Positions 1-6,122 of a DNA stretch of 6,399 nucleotides are shown here, piece by piece. The translations under genes were made by a program, and so were the position numbers. The stretch lies in the NCBI GenBank assembly GCA_902803355.1, contig CADCPP010000102.1, positions 1 to 6,399 on the forward strand. The letters run 5' to 3'. Numbering within the stretch: position 1 is the first letter of the stretch; the number at the start of each line of letters is the position of its first letter. This DNA is from an uncultured Lachnospiraceae bacterium. GTDB taxonomy: Bacteria > Bacillota > Clostridia > Lachnospirales > Lachnospiraceae. The notes under the pieces are model-generated. The model was not told the origin of the DNA. It searched no databases and saw only the letters and a list, made by a program, of their open reading frames with translations.

Positions 1-1
1 A

Positions 2-865
2 CGATATTTCCTGGCAGTTGCCAGAGAAGAGAATATGACCCGCGCGGCAGATCTGCTGCATGTGACGCAGCCCACCCTGTCCAAAGCTCTGAAGGCTCTG
101 GAAGATGAGCTTGGCAAGAAGCTGTTTACCAGACACAGCTTCAGCATAGCCCTGACGGAAGAAGGCGTGCTTCTCCGGAACCGGGCGGAAGATCTGATCT
201 CCATGGCGGATAAGATCGAGCAGGAATTTCTTTCCCTGGACGACATCACCGGCGGCGATCTCTACTTCGGGCTCGCGGAGTCCTGGCAGATCCGCCATCT
301 TGCCGGACAGATCCGTGAGTTCAAAAAAAGCTTCCCCGGCCTTCGCTACCATATCACGAGCGGTGATACGGAGCAGGTCACGGAGAAGCTGGATAAGGGA
401 CTCCTTGATTTTGCCGCGATCTTCGAGAGACCGGATGAGAAGAAGTATCACTTTCTTCCTTTCCCGGAGGCGGACTACTTCGGCGCGGTCATGCCGGCCG
501 GCAGCACGCTCGCGGAAAAAGAAGCCGTGAGTGCCGAGGATCTGGCAGGTCTGCCGCTGTTCACCTCGCAGCAAAGCTGGGAGAACGATATCCGTCCCTG
601 GGCCGGAAAGGCCTTCTCCCTGCTCCGCCTGGAGGGGTCCTTCCGCCTTGCCTACAACGGCTCCCTGTTCGCCCGGGAAGGCCTGGGCGTTCTGCTCACG
701 CTCAACGATCTGGTGGATACCTCTCCCGGAAGCGGGCTGGTGTTCCGGCCGCTCTTCCCGAGGCTGGAGATGAAGATGTATCTGATCTGGAACAAGTATC
801 AGAGCTTTACCCCCATCGCGGAGCGCTTTCTTGCGCAGCTTAAAGGTTCCTTCGCAAACCGATAA
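2..865 (+). CDS. LysR-family transcriptional regulator, 5' end cut by the window
   Basis: The frame is open from base 2, so the ATG at 35 is internal. Residues before it (RYFLAVAREEN) are the usual start of a LysR winged helix, and only about six residues should be missing. The 287 visible residues fit the family length of about 290-300. The helix-turn-helix lies at visible residues 12-42 (AADLLHVTQPTLSKALKALE, then LGKKLF), followed by a linker helix and, from about residue 85, a periplasmic-binding-like effector domain beginning GDLYFGLAES. LysR proteins bind DNA as tetramers and respond to a small-molecule co-inducer; neither the ligand nor the target can be read here. Such regulators often control a divergent neighbour, which would lie left of the window. 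The - strand genes to the right are convergent and not obvious targets. The gene ends TAA, directly followed by a terminator. Confidence 0.95.
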   Translation, partial: RYFLAVAREENMTRAADLLHVTQPTLSKALKALEDELGKKLFTRHSFSIALTEEGVLLRNRAEDLISMADKIEQEFLSLDDITGGDLYFGLAESWQIRHLAGQIREFKKSFPGLRYHITSGDTEQVTEKLDKGLLDFAAIFERPDEKKYHFLPFPEADYFGAVMPAGSTLAEKEAVSAEDLAGLPLFTSQQSWENDIRPWAGKAFSLLRLEGSFRLAYNGSLFAREGLGVLLTLNDLVDTSPGSGLVFRPLFPRLEMKMYLIWNKYQSFTPIAERFLAQLKGSFANR

Positions 866-908
866 AAAATGGCCTTGCCGCGAAGAGACGGCAAGGCCTT
901 TCCTTTTT
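864..908. terminator. Bidirectional intrinsic terminator between convergent genes
   Basis: A perfect 10-bp stem, GGCCTTGCCG (871-880) with CGGCAAGGCC (889-898), encloses an 8-base loop. On the + strand it is followed by TTTCCTTTTT (899-908). On the - strand it is followed by a run of six T (complement of 864-869). It can therefore end both the LysR transcript and the long - strand transcript whose last gene stops at 935. Its A-run overlaps the LysR stop codon. Confidence 0.9.
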
Positions 909-934
909 ATGTCTGATCCCTTTGGATTCTTTTG

Positions 935-1705
935 TCACTGCTTCGGGCCGTAGATCTTCCAGGCTTTCCGCAGGACCTGCTCGATCTCACCGAACACGCG
1001 CTGTCCGTCTTCGGGCATGTTATCGCTCGAGACGCGCACCGTCCGCTCCGCTTCCCGAAACTTCACCACATACGCCGCGCCGGTGATCCCAACGCCGTCC
1101 TTTTCGTTCCACTTCCGCATCTTGTTCTCATCCACGATCTTCAGGCAGTCGTAAAGCGCCGTATCCGAAACCAGACAGGCCCGGCAGCTCTCCGTCTGTC
1201 CGCTCCACTGCGAATACTTTGCCATGAGCATGCTGCCGTCCTGCCGGCGGTAAAGAACGTATTCATCGTGGCCGTCGCCGCCCACGGTCCCGACCGTCGC
1301 CTCGTAATAATCAAAGATCATCTCACAGGCGCCGTTTTTGATCTGGGCGATCCAGTCTTCTTCCGTCTCTTCCCTCCCCGCGTCGGGATCATAGACCATG
1401 GAATTCTTTGAATACATCTGGATCAGCACGTCGTGCTCCGGCATCGTGAAGGTAAAGATGTATCCGTGGTCGTTATCGTAGTCCTGCTTCATCTTGACAT
1501 CATTGCTGTAGAAGGAATAATCCGTGTCCGTAGCGATCATGTCATAATAGACCGTCACCTTCGATCCGGCGGTATAAGCCGTTTTTTTCGACGAAAAACC
1601 GCTCTTATAGATCACCTTGTATTTTTTGCCGAAGCATCCGCCTAAACTGATCATGACCATCACTCCTATTACGATAAAAATCAAGGTCTTCCGGGGCTTT
1701 TTCAT
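935..1705 (-). CDS. Putative lipoprotein of unknown function, last gene of the - strand cluster
   Basis: A 256-residue protein. I chose the ATG at 1705 because AGGAG (1711-1715) sits 5 bases upstream and the next residues form a lipoprotein signal: MKKPRK, a hydrophobic stretch, then lipobox LGGC with Cys24. The longer frame back to 1789 would put 28 polar residues before the signal. Residues about 29-100 look like a small beta-rich domain (YTAGSKVTVYYD, then TMPEHDV at 87-93); TMP-x-HDV endings are common in repeat-like domains of Firmicute surface proteins. Residues about 115-256 form a second region (EYVLYRRQDGSMLMAKYS) that I cannot assign. It is likely anchored outside the membrane. The start overlaps the stop of the upstream gene by one base (TGATG), so the two are probably translationally coupled. 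The shared terminator lies just downstream. Confidence 0.85.
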   Translation of the reverse strand: MKKPRKTLIFIVIGVMVMISLGGCFGKKYKVIYKSGFSSKKTAYTAGSKVTVYYDMIATDTDYSFYSNDVKMKQDYDNDHGYIFTFTMPEHDVLIQMYSKNSMVYDPDAGREETEEDWIAQIKNGACEMIFDYYEATVGTVGGDGHDEYVLYRRQDGSMLMAKYSQWSGQTESCRACLVSDTALYDCLKIVDENKMRKWNEKDGVGITGAAYVVKFREAERTVRVSSDNMPEDGQRVFGEIEQVLRKAWKIYGPKQ

Positions 1706-2037
1706 CACATCTCCTTTTCCGGTCTTTCGCTGCATGTTTGCAGGGGCAGCCTGCTTTTCAGCAGCGGAATGCCTGTTTCCATCCACCACTGGTTGTCAAC
1801 ACCGCCGGAGCTCATTCCGCCATGAGCAAACTGCTTGATCACGGCAAAATCCATATATTCGTCGGTCAGCGGCTTGCCTGAGAGCGAAAAATATTCCCCT
1901 TTTATCCATTTTTCCAGATCATCAGGCGAAAGCATCTCCATACTCTCCGCCTGCTCTTTCAGATAGTTCCAGAAATACGGGTCGCCTCTGAAGCCCCATC
2001 TTTCCGGTTTTTCCTCAAATATCTTCGACAGTTTCAT
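1705..2037 (-). CDS. Conserved-looking 110-residue protein of unknown function with an HGGMSSGG motif
   Basis: The ATG at 2037 is chosen because GGAGG (2047-2051) lies 9 bases upstream and the protein then opens MKLSKIFEEKPERWGFRGDP. The frame back to 2097 only translates the GC-rich leader. The protein is soluble, with no signal peptide or membrane segment, and rich in Trp and Glu. Its notable blocks are WGFRGDPYFWNYL near the N-terminus and FAHGGMSSGGVDNQWW followed by TGIPLL near the C-terminus. From memory these blocks recur in uncharacterised Firmicute proteins, but I know no function and assign none. The last residues (CSERPEKEM) run through the ribosome-binding site of the next gene and may be a variable tail. 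It is coupled by the overlap TGATG to the lipoprotein downstream, so the two products may act together. Confidence 0.85.
   Translation of the reverse strand: MKLSKIFEEKPERWGFRGDPYFWNYLKEQAESMEMLSPDDLEKWIKGEYFSLSGKPLTDEYMDFAVIKQFAHGGMSSGGVDNQWWMETGIPLLKSRLPLQTCSERPEKEM
1711..1715 (-). promoter_or_regulatory. Ribosome-binding site that sets the lipoprotein start at 1705
   Basis: The - strand reads GGAAAAGGAGATGTGATG. AGGAG lies 5 bases before the ATG at 1705, inside the last codons of the upstream gene. This supports the short start and coupled translation over the longer frame from 1789. Confidence 0.75.
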
Positions 2038-2046
2038 CTTTCCGTA

Positions 2047-2051
2047 CCTCC
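2047..2051 (-). promoter_or_regulatory. Ribosome-binding site that sets the start at 2037
   Basis: GGAGG on the - strand, 9 bases before the ATG at 2037. No comparable site precedes the more upstream in-frame ATG at 2097. Confidence 0.75.
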
Positions 2052-2062
2052 GTAGCCGTTCA

Positions 2063-2099
2063 GCCTCGCATCGCCAAGGCTTTGCCTCGCCCGCCAAGT
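2063..2099. repeat. Imperfect tandem repeat, two units with a 21-base period
   Basis: On the + strand GCCTCGCATCGCCAAGG (2063-2079) is followed by GCCTCGCCCGCCAAGT (2084-2099). The units share GCCTCGC and CGCCAAG, and the second is one base shorter in the middle. The repeat lies in the leader of the 110-residue gene. Read on the - strand, it also folds as CGAGGC-AAA-GCCTTG (2075-2089; one G-T pair). There is no T-run, so it is not an intrinsic terminator. It could be a leader hairpin or one copy of a dispersed genomic repeat. Confidence 0.6.
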
Positions 2100-2102
2100 C
2101 CT

Positions 2103-2132
2103 ATCATAATATAGATTCTGCCTTTTCGTCCA
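2103..2132 (-). promoter_or_regulatory. Candidate promoter for the 110-residue protein and lipoprotein pair
   Basis: On the - strand TGGACG (2127-2132) and TATGAT (2103-2108) are separated by 18 bases, in the gap after the serpin stop. The -10 is good and the -35 poor. It would start transcription near 2096, just before the tandem-repeat leader. Read-through from the serpin gene is an equally good explanation, since no clear terminator separates them. Confidence 0.3.
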
Positions 2133-2148
2133 GAGGAAAAGCCACCTG

Positions 2149-3525
2149 TTATTCGACGATCTCTCCTGCAAACATGATGGCGCTCGTCTCGTTGCAGGTC
2201 GTGTAGATGAAGAACGAGAAGGGCTCATCCGCCGTGAATACCTTTGGTTTATCCGGCTCGAAGAAAGCCGTGTCCTCCACCACGATCGCGGTCACGGCAG
2301 CCGCCTCAACGCCTTCCTCATCCAGCTTGATCCTGGTCTTCTGAATGATATCGCTGACAAAGATCTGATGGTCGATCATTGCCGAAAAATCAGCCTTGCC
2401 TGCATCAAAAGCAAGACTGACGCCGTAAGCCTTCAGGAAATCCACCAGCTCCCCGCTTGAAAATGCGGTTTCCAGATCCATCTTCGGGATCGTGACCTGC
2501 ACATTGGCCGTTTCCGCTTTCGAGATCTTCTCTGCCAGTCCTTCCCGGGAACCGAGCACGAAGGCCATCGAAACACCGCCTTTCATCGGCAGGATGACAA
2601 GTTTGGTATCCCCATCTTCATAATAGGAGAAGTGATCGGTCGTCGTCATGAATTCTTTTTTGACCGTCTGCCCCTCACGGGTATGGAAATCTCCCTCTTT
2701 TGTCAGTCCCTTGCTGAACTCGGTCTCCCAGGCGTCCTTGAAATACAGGGCATTCATTAAAACGACAGCCAGCTGATCCGTGGGGTAGTCATCCGGAAGG
2801 AGTTTTTCGATCATATGCTCCGTCTTGATATCGGCCCACTCGTTGATCTTTTCCACGGCGTTTGCCGGAGTAAAGGAGCGGTATTCCGCCGCATAATTCT
2901 TTTCAACGGATTCTCTGTAGGCATCCTTGAAGTCTTCCCGGATCCTGTCCGCTTTCCAGACCGAATTGGCCACGCGAAGCGCCCGGAAAGGCTCGGCTTC
3001 GTCAGAGGAGATCCAGCCCTGCTTTTGCCCTTCTTTGAAATCCGCGACGTCGCGCTCAAGATCGGAAGCGAAATTCTCGACGAAGCCGTTAAAATCCAGG
3101 CAGTATTCGATCCATTCCTCTTCGGATGAGACACCAAGCGCCTTCAAAAGCTCCGCCCTGGTCTCTCCCTCTGCCCCCGCTAAAAGCAGGCCAAGCGCAT
3201 AGCGGAAGGAGAGCGGCGAGGCCATATAGCTGCCGGAGGCGTTCTGAGACAGGTATTCGAGAAGCCTTTCATCAAAGAGATCCGCATTCATCGTGTTCCT
3301 GATGATCTCTGTTTTCCGGGCTCTCATCTTCTCTGCCCAGATCACAGGTTCATCCCCGGCACAAGCAGGGGTCTCTGCTGCCGGCATGGTCGGGTCCTCC
3401 TTTTCCTGCGAGGATCCCGTCGGATTCGCGGCCGGCGAACTGCCGCAGGCCGATAACGCCGTGATCAGCATGGCTGCGGCAAACAGCAAGCTGATGATAT
3501 TTGCAAGTTTTGCTTTGTGCTTCAT
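2149..3525 (-). CDS. Lipoprotein serpin (serine protease inhibitor family)
   Basis: A 458-residue protein with a lipoprotein signal: basic MKHKAK, a hydrophobic core, lipobox LSAC with Cys27. A Ser/Pro/Glu-rich linker (about 28-60) precedes a full serpin fold of about 390 residues. Family blocks are present: ASPLSFRYALGLLLAGAEGE (102-121), NALYFKDAWETEF (258-270), and FTADEPFSFFI (430-440). The hinge EEGVEAAAVT (403-412) has the small residues needed for loop insertion, which marks inhibitory serpins; Val at P14 replaces the usual Thr/Ser but is compatible. Counting 17 residues from Glu403 puts P1-P1' at Thr419-Ala420, though the loop is about five residues longer than in alpha-1-antitrypsin, so the scissile bond is uncertain. 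The start is supported by TGGAGG six bases before the ATG. The product is probably anchored outside the membrane and would trap a serine or cysteine protease there; the target is unknown. Confidence 0.95.
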   Translation of the reverse strand: MKHKAKLANIISLLFAAAMLITALSACGSSPAANPTGSSQEKEDPTMPAAETPACAGDEPVIWAEKMRARKTEIIRNTMNADLFDERLLEYLSQNASGSYMASPLSFRYALGLLLAGAEGETRAELLKALGVSSEEEWIEYCLDFNGFVENFASDLERDVADFKEGQKQGWISSDEAEPFRALRVANSVWKADRIREDFKDAYRESVEKNYAAEYRSFTPANAVEKINEWADIKTEHMIEKLLPDDYPTDQLAVVLMNALYFKDAWETEFSKGLTKEGDFHTREGQTVKKEFMTTTDHFSYYEDGDTKLVILPMKGGVSMAFVLGSREGLAEKISKAETANVQVTIPKMDLETAFSSGELVDFLKAYGVSLAFDAGKADFSAMIDHQIFVSDIIQKTRIKLDEEGVEAAAVTAIVVEDTAFFEPDKPKVFTADEPFSFFIYTTCNETSAIMFAGEIVE

Positions 3526-3615
3526 GAGAAACCTCCAGGCTGTTTTTTTGTTCCGAAAGGGTCGATCTCCTTCTGCTCATAATACAAACCGGCCGGGCAA
3601 AACGTTGCACCTGTG

Positions 3616-4206
3616 TCAAATTTTACGCTCCGGCCGCCTTTCCGGCCTGTGTGCGTAAAAGATCCGTTTCGGACCGAAAGACAGAATTCTTGCCCAATCT
3701 TTTTTCAGTTTTGTGTTTTCTCCGTACGCATCAAGGTATTCGGCCGGATCGAGATCTCCCACAAAACAATCCCCGTCATCCAGTATGAGCGAGACACTGT
3801 CGTCGCTGTGACTCGGCGTGTGGATTATCTCACCGGAGATCCCCATCCCGGCAAGCGCTTCCCTGCTTGCCTCGCAGGAGATCACCTTCGCCAGGGACTC
3901 ATCGATCGGCCTGTATGGCAGTTTATCTCTGAAGAAGATGTGGTCTGAGCTGTGTACAAAGTCCTTCTGCTTATCGATCAGAAGAAGCCTTACGCCCTGA
4001 ACCATTAACTCACTGATCAGCCCCATATGATCCGGGTGATAGTGCGTGGCCAGAACACAGCCGATGTCCTTCACCTGAATACCGTTCTGTTTAAGTGCCT
4101 TGTAAAACGCATTCAGCGTCCCGGCATAGTCCGTGTCGACAAGCAGCCCGCCGCTGCTTCCCTGAATGAAAAACGTATTCGTGTTTCCATACTTCAGTTT
4201 GATCAT
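3616..4206 (-). CDS. MBL-fold metallo-hydrolase
   Basis: A 196-residue single-domain protein of the metallo-beta-lactamase fold. The metal ligands are visible in order: H55-x-H57-x-D59-H60 (THYHPDH), H133 (HTPSHSDDS), bridging D151 (FVGDLD), and a C-terminal H186 (FYAHRPE). This is the full set for a binuclear, usually zinc or iron, hydrolase site. There is no signal peptide, so it should be cytoplasmic. Nothing extra identifies the substrate; the short length and lack of a second domain fit small stand-alone members such as glyoxalase-II-like hydrolases, but also others. The gene starts 18 bases after the ArsC-like gene, with only a weak AGAAAG-type ribosome-binding site, so translation may depend partly on the upstream gene. 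The stop overlaps a TTGACA-like hexamer. The C-terminus is Arg-rich (HRPERRPERKI). Confidence 0.93.
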   Translation of the reverse strand: MIKLKYGNTNTFFIQGSSGGLLVDTDYAGTLNAFYKALKQNGIQVKDIGCVLATHYHPDHMGLISELMVQGVRLLLIDKQKDFVHSSDHIFFRDKLPYRPIDESLAKVISCEASREALAGMGISGEIIHTPSHSDDSVSLILDDGDCFVGDLDPAEYLDAYGENTKLKKDWARILSFGPKRIFYAHRPERRPERKI

Positions 4207-4224
4207 TGTACCGCTTTCTTCTAT

Positions 4225-4566
4225 CTATTTCCATTCCTTCCAGACTTCCGGACGGTATCCGACCGTCGCCTGCTTGCCATTGCGGACGATCGGCTGTTTC
4301 AGTACGGCCTGGTTTTCCAGCACTTTTTCCAGCCTGTCCTCTGCCGCGATATACCTGATCAGCGCCAGCAGATCCTTGTCTTTGCCGTCCGGATCGATCA
4401 TGGCGTCCAGGCCGCCGACCGCCTGACAAACGCTCTGGAATTCGCCCTTGCTCAGGCCCTTTTCCTTCAGATCCACCGACTGGAACCTGATTCCGCGTTC
4501 CTTGAAATAGCGCTCGGCTTTGCGGGTATCTGCACTTTTCTTTGTTCCAAATATCTGGATGTTCAT
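4225..4566 (-). CDS. ArsC/Spx-fold (arsenate reductase family) protein lacking the catalytic cysteine
   Basis: A 113-residue protein of thioredoxin-like ArsC fold, full length for the family. It opens MNIQIFGTKKSADTRKAERY, where arsenate reductases and many relatives have Cys after the first strand; here residue 11 is Ser (codon AGT). The later family block is present: LKQPIVRNGK (89-98) with the cis-proline P92, then VGYRPEVWKEW. The middle (CQAVGGLDAMID) matches the helical insert. The only Cys is C47, which is not at the active-site position. It is therefore probably not an arsenate reductase by the usual Cys mechanism; a Spx-like binding role or another redox function is possible. AAGGA lies 7 bases before the ATG. 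It is followed 18 bases later by the MBL gene, so the two probably share a transcript. Confidence 0.92.
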   Translation of the reverse strand: MNIQIFGTKKSADTRKAERYFKERGIRFQSVDLKEKGLSKGEFQSVCQAVGGLDAMIDPDGKDKDLLALIRYIAAEDRLEKVLENQAVLKQPIVRNGKQATVGYRPEVWKEWK

Positions 4567-4662
4567 TCCCGGATCCTTTCTTCTTATCGCACAGACTGGT
4601 CCGCATCTCAGATCACAGCTGAAGATCTCTTGTGCCGTCCTGACAAACCGTGTCGTTTGCGG
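4567..4662 (-). other. Gap between the DUF218 and ArsC-like genes
   Basis: These 96 bases hold only 5-bp inverted repeats without T-runs and no matched -35/-10 pair. I see neither a terminator nor a promoter, so the DUF218 and ArsC-like genes are probably cotranscribed. Confidence 0.4.
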
Positions 4663-5526
4663 CTAATTGAGCGATATGGACGGAAGCTCGTGAATATCGT
4701 ATTCCTCGTAATAGATCTTGAATGCCGTTTCGACATCGCCTGAGAGTTCGATCAGCGCGCCAGCCTGGAACATGGCGGACAGGGTTCCGGAAGGGGCCTT
4801 CCATGCCGCATTGGAGACAACGTGCATGCTTTCCTGCCCGGCTTTTTCCGCCCGCAGGATCGCTTCTCCCTCAAACAGCAAGGTGCCGGTTGCGATGTGA
4901 TAATCGCTGGAGATAATCGCCAGCTGCTTGACGCGGGGATATTGTCTGGTCAGGATATCGTAGGTGTTGATGGCGTTCTGCGCTGTTGTCAGGGAGCGGT
5001 CTTCCACAATGATCCGGCCATCCGGAACGCCCTGATCTCGCAGCCAGTCCGCCATTGCCCCGGCTTCTGTTACCGAAGAGTTCTCCGAAGCTGTTCCCCC
5101 GCCTGTACAGACGATCAGCGCGTTCGGATACTTTTCCGCACAGGCAAGTGCCGTCTCAAGGCGATGGATCAGCTCTTCCCGCATGCTGCCGTCCGGATTC
5201 AACTGAAAGCCCAAAACGACCAGACACAGTTCGTCCGTATCCGGAAGCCCATCCGGAAGGAGATCATAATTCAGCGTCTGTTTCTCTGCAGAAGCCCAGA
5301 GCTCCATGATCTTTTCCCAGCGGATGGCCTCATCTGTGCTGACCAGGCGAAGCTCTTTCAAAAGATCCTGTACCTTCCGGTCTGCTTTTTCTCCGTATGT
5401 CCCGTAGTAGACCGCCAGTTCCTCGATGATCTCCGAAGCGCTGCGCTTTGCCCCGCATGCCGCAAGAAGAAGAGAGATTGCGCCTGTCAAAAAAACGGCT
5501 ACTACGATTTTTCCGATTCTTTTCAT
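4663..5526 (-). CDS. YdcF/SanA-type DUF218 lipoprotein
   Basis: A 287-residue protein. The N-terminus is a lipoprotein signal (MKRIGK, hydrophobic core, lipobox LAAC with Cys24). Residues about 30-95 are helical and specific to this protein. The DUF218 domain starts near residue 100: CLVVLGFQL (101-109), RLETALACAEKYP (122-134), IVCTGGG (138-144), E154, GVPDGRIIVEDRSLTTAQNA (166-185), and IISSDYHI (204-211). These are the strand, glycine and acidic motifs of the family, which includes E. coli SanA, ElyC and YdcF. Known members affect envelope integrity or polyprenyl-carrier use, and the enzymatic activity is mostly undefined. Because it is lipidated, this one should work on the outer face of the membrane. 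GGAG lies 7 bases before the ATG. A gap of 96 bases without a terminator separates it from the ArsC-like gene. Confidence 0.93.
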   Translation of the reverse strand: MKRIGKIVVAVFLTGAISLLLAACGAKRSASEIIEELAVYYGTYGEKADRKVQDLLKELRLVSTDEAIRWEKIMELWASAEKQTLNYDLLPDGLPDTDELCLVVLGFQLNPDGSMREELIHRLETALACAEKYPNALIVCTGGGTASENSSVTEAGAMADWLRDQGVPDGRIIVEDRSLTTAQNAINTYDILTRQYPRVKQLAIISSDYHIATGTLLFEGEAILRAEKAGQESMHVVSNAAWKAPSGTLSAMFQAGALIELSGDVETAFKIYYEEYDIHELPSISLN

Positions 5527-5714
5527 CTTAATTCTCCAGGCCAGCGATCATCTTCAGCAGGTCCATTTTCTTCTTTGGCCGGTGCGTGCCGTCGCTTTGC
5601 CTTTTTGTGAAGCTGCAGGGCACGGAAAAATAATACACGGAAGAAAACGTAGAGATCTCCCTGTCCTGCTTTTGTTTCAATCTTTTTCTTTCGGAACCGA
5701 AATATAAACCATTT
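5523..5714 (-). pseudogene. Possible remnant of a small gene just before the DUF218 lipoprotein
   Basis: The 200 bases between the two-TM protein and the DUF218 gene contain an open frame of 63 codons with no ATG, GTG or TTG. It ends AGATGA, so its TGA overlaps the DUF218 ATG by four bases, a spacing typical of real operon neighbours. The product would run FFRVLFFRALQLHKKAKRR and then a charged tail ending DDRWPGELR. With no start codon it may be the 3' end of a gene whose front was lost, or a chance frame. A competing 12-codon frame in another phase (MDLLKMIAGLEN, 5528-5566) also ends just before the DUF218 start. Base composition changes inside this stretch, with AT-rich sequence right of about 5640. 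Confidence 0.25.
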
Positions 5715-5729
5715 TCAACGGTAAATCTT

Positions 5730-6122
5730 TTATAGTATTACCTTCGCAAACAGTATAATAATTGCTGCAACAATGGCAAATCTTAAAAACCAGTTCTTCT
5801 CTGATACATTGATCGCAGTTGCAATGTTGGCATTTTTCGGATTTCGAACGTAATACAATTCCAGTGTTCTGGGTGGATTATCTGAGAAAATAGAGCAAGT
5901 ATATGTTTTTCCGTTGACCTCATATTTGTTATCACACTGTCTCCCGTTTCCTTTTTCCTTTTTGTATGACTTCACAAAAACGGCGGTAACAACGTGTCCT
6001 TGCTCAATGGCCTTTTTAAGGGCTTTTTCCTGTCGATTTGGGCCTCGATCAATTGTTATGGAAATCAAATACCACGGAAACACGATCGCCGCCGCTGCAA
6101 ACAGATACATAAAGTATTCCAT
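5730..6122 (-). CDS. Small two-TM membrane protein with a DUF3592-like soluble middle
   Basis: A 130-residue protein. Residues about 3-24 (FMYLFAAAAIVFPWYLISI) and about 112-130 (FLRFAIVAAIIILFAKVIL) are membrane helices, and between them lies a polar domain of about 85 residues. That domain has KALKKAIEQGHVVTAVF, KYEVNGKTYTC and LELYYVRNPKNANIA; the pattern of strand, YxV-GKxY and YY-x-x-NPKN resembles DUF3592-type domains. No catalytic motif is visible and the function is unknown. AGGAG (6130-6134) lies 7 bases before the ATG, and an in-frame TAA just upstream fixes the start. The coding DNA is more AT-rich than the genes to the left, which suggests a different origin. Its start lies inside the end of the helix-turn-helix frame upstream. 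Confidence 0.88.
   Translation of the reverse strand: MEYFMYLFAAAAIVFPWYLISITIDRGPNRQEKALKKAIEQGHVVTAVFVKSYKKEKGNGRQCDNKYEVNGKTYTCSIFSDNPPRTLELYYVRNPKNANIATAINVSEKNWFLRFAIVAAIIILFAKVIL

Noticed and set aside
932..1411. 159-codon + strand frame beginning MSLLRAVDLPGF
   Set aside because: It is antisense to the lipoprotein at 935-1705, which has a signal peptide and a ribosome-binding site.
2123..2145. CTTTTC/GAAAAG inverted repeat just after the serpin stop
   Set aside because: It is A/T-rich and imperfect when extended, with no T-run afterwards. It is too weak to call a terminator.
3579..3619. TTGACA (3614-3619) and TATTAT (3579-3584) on the - strand before the serpin gene
   Set aside because: The two hexamers are 29 bases apart, too far for a sigma-A promoter, and neither has a good partner at 16-18 bases. 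A serpin promoter may exist in this 90-base gap but I cannot support one.
3626..3650. GC-rich inverted repeat near the end of the MBL gene (GGCCG with CGGCC)
   Set aside because: It is only a 5-bp stem inside coding sequence without a following T-run, so it is not a terminator.
4091..4606. Long - strand frame beginning MRTSLCDKKKGSG
   Set aside because: It reads the ArsC-like and MBL genes in the wrong phase. Both true frames have clear family motifs and ribosome-binding sites.
4027..4743. 238-codon + strand frame
   Set aside because: It is antisense to the MBL and ArsC-like genes, and its sequence shows no family features.
4822..5610. 262-codon + strand frame
   Set aside because: It is antisense to the DUF218 lipoprotein gene, has no recognisable motif and is explained by the GC-rich codon pattern of the opposite strand.
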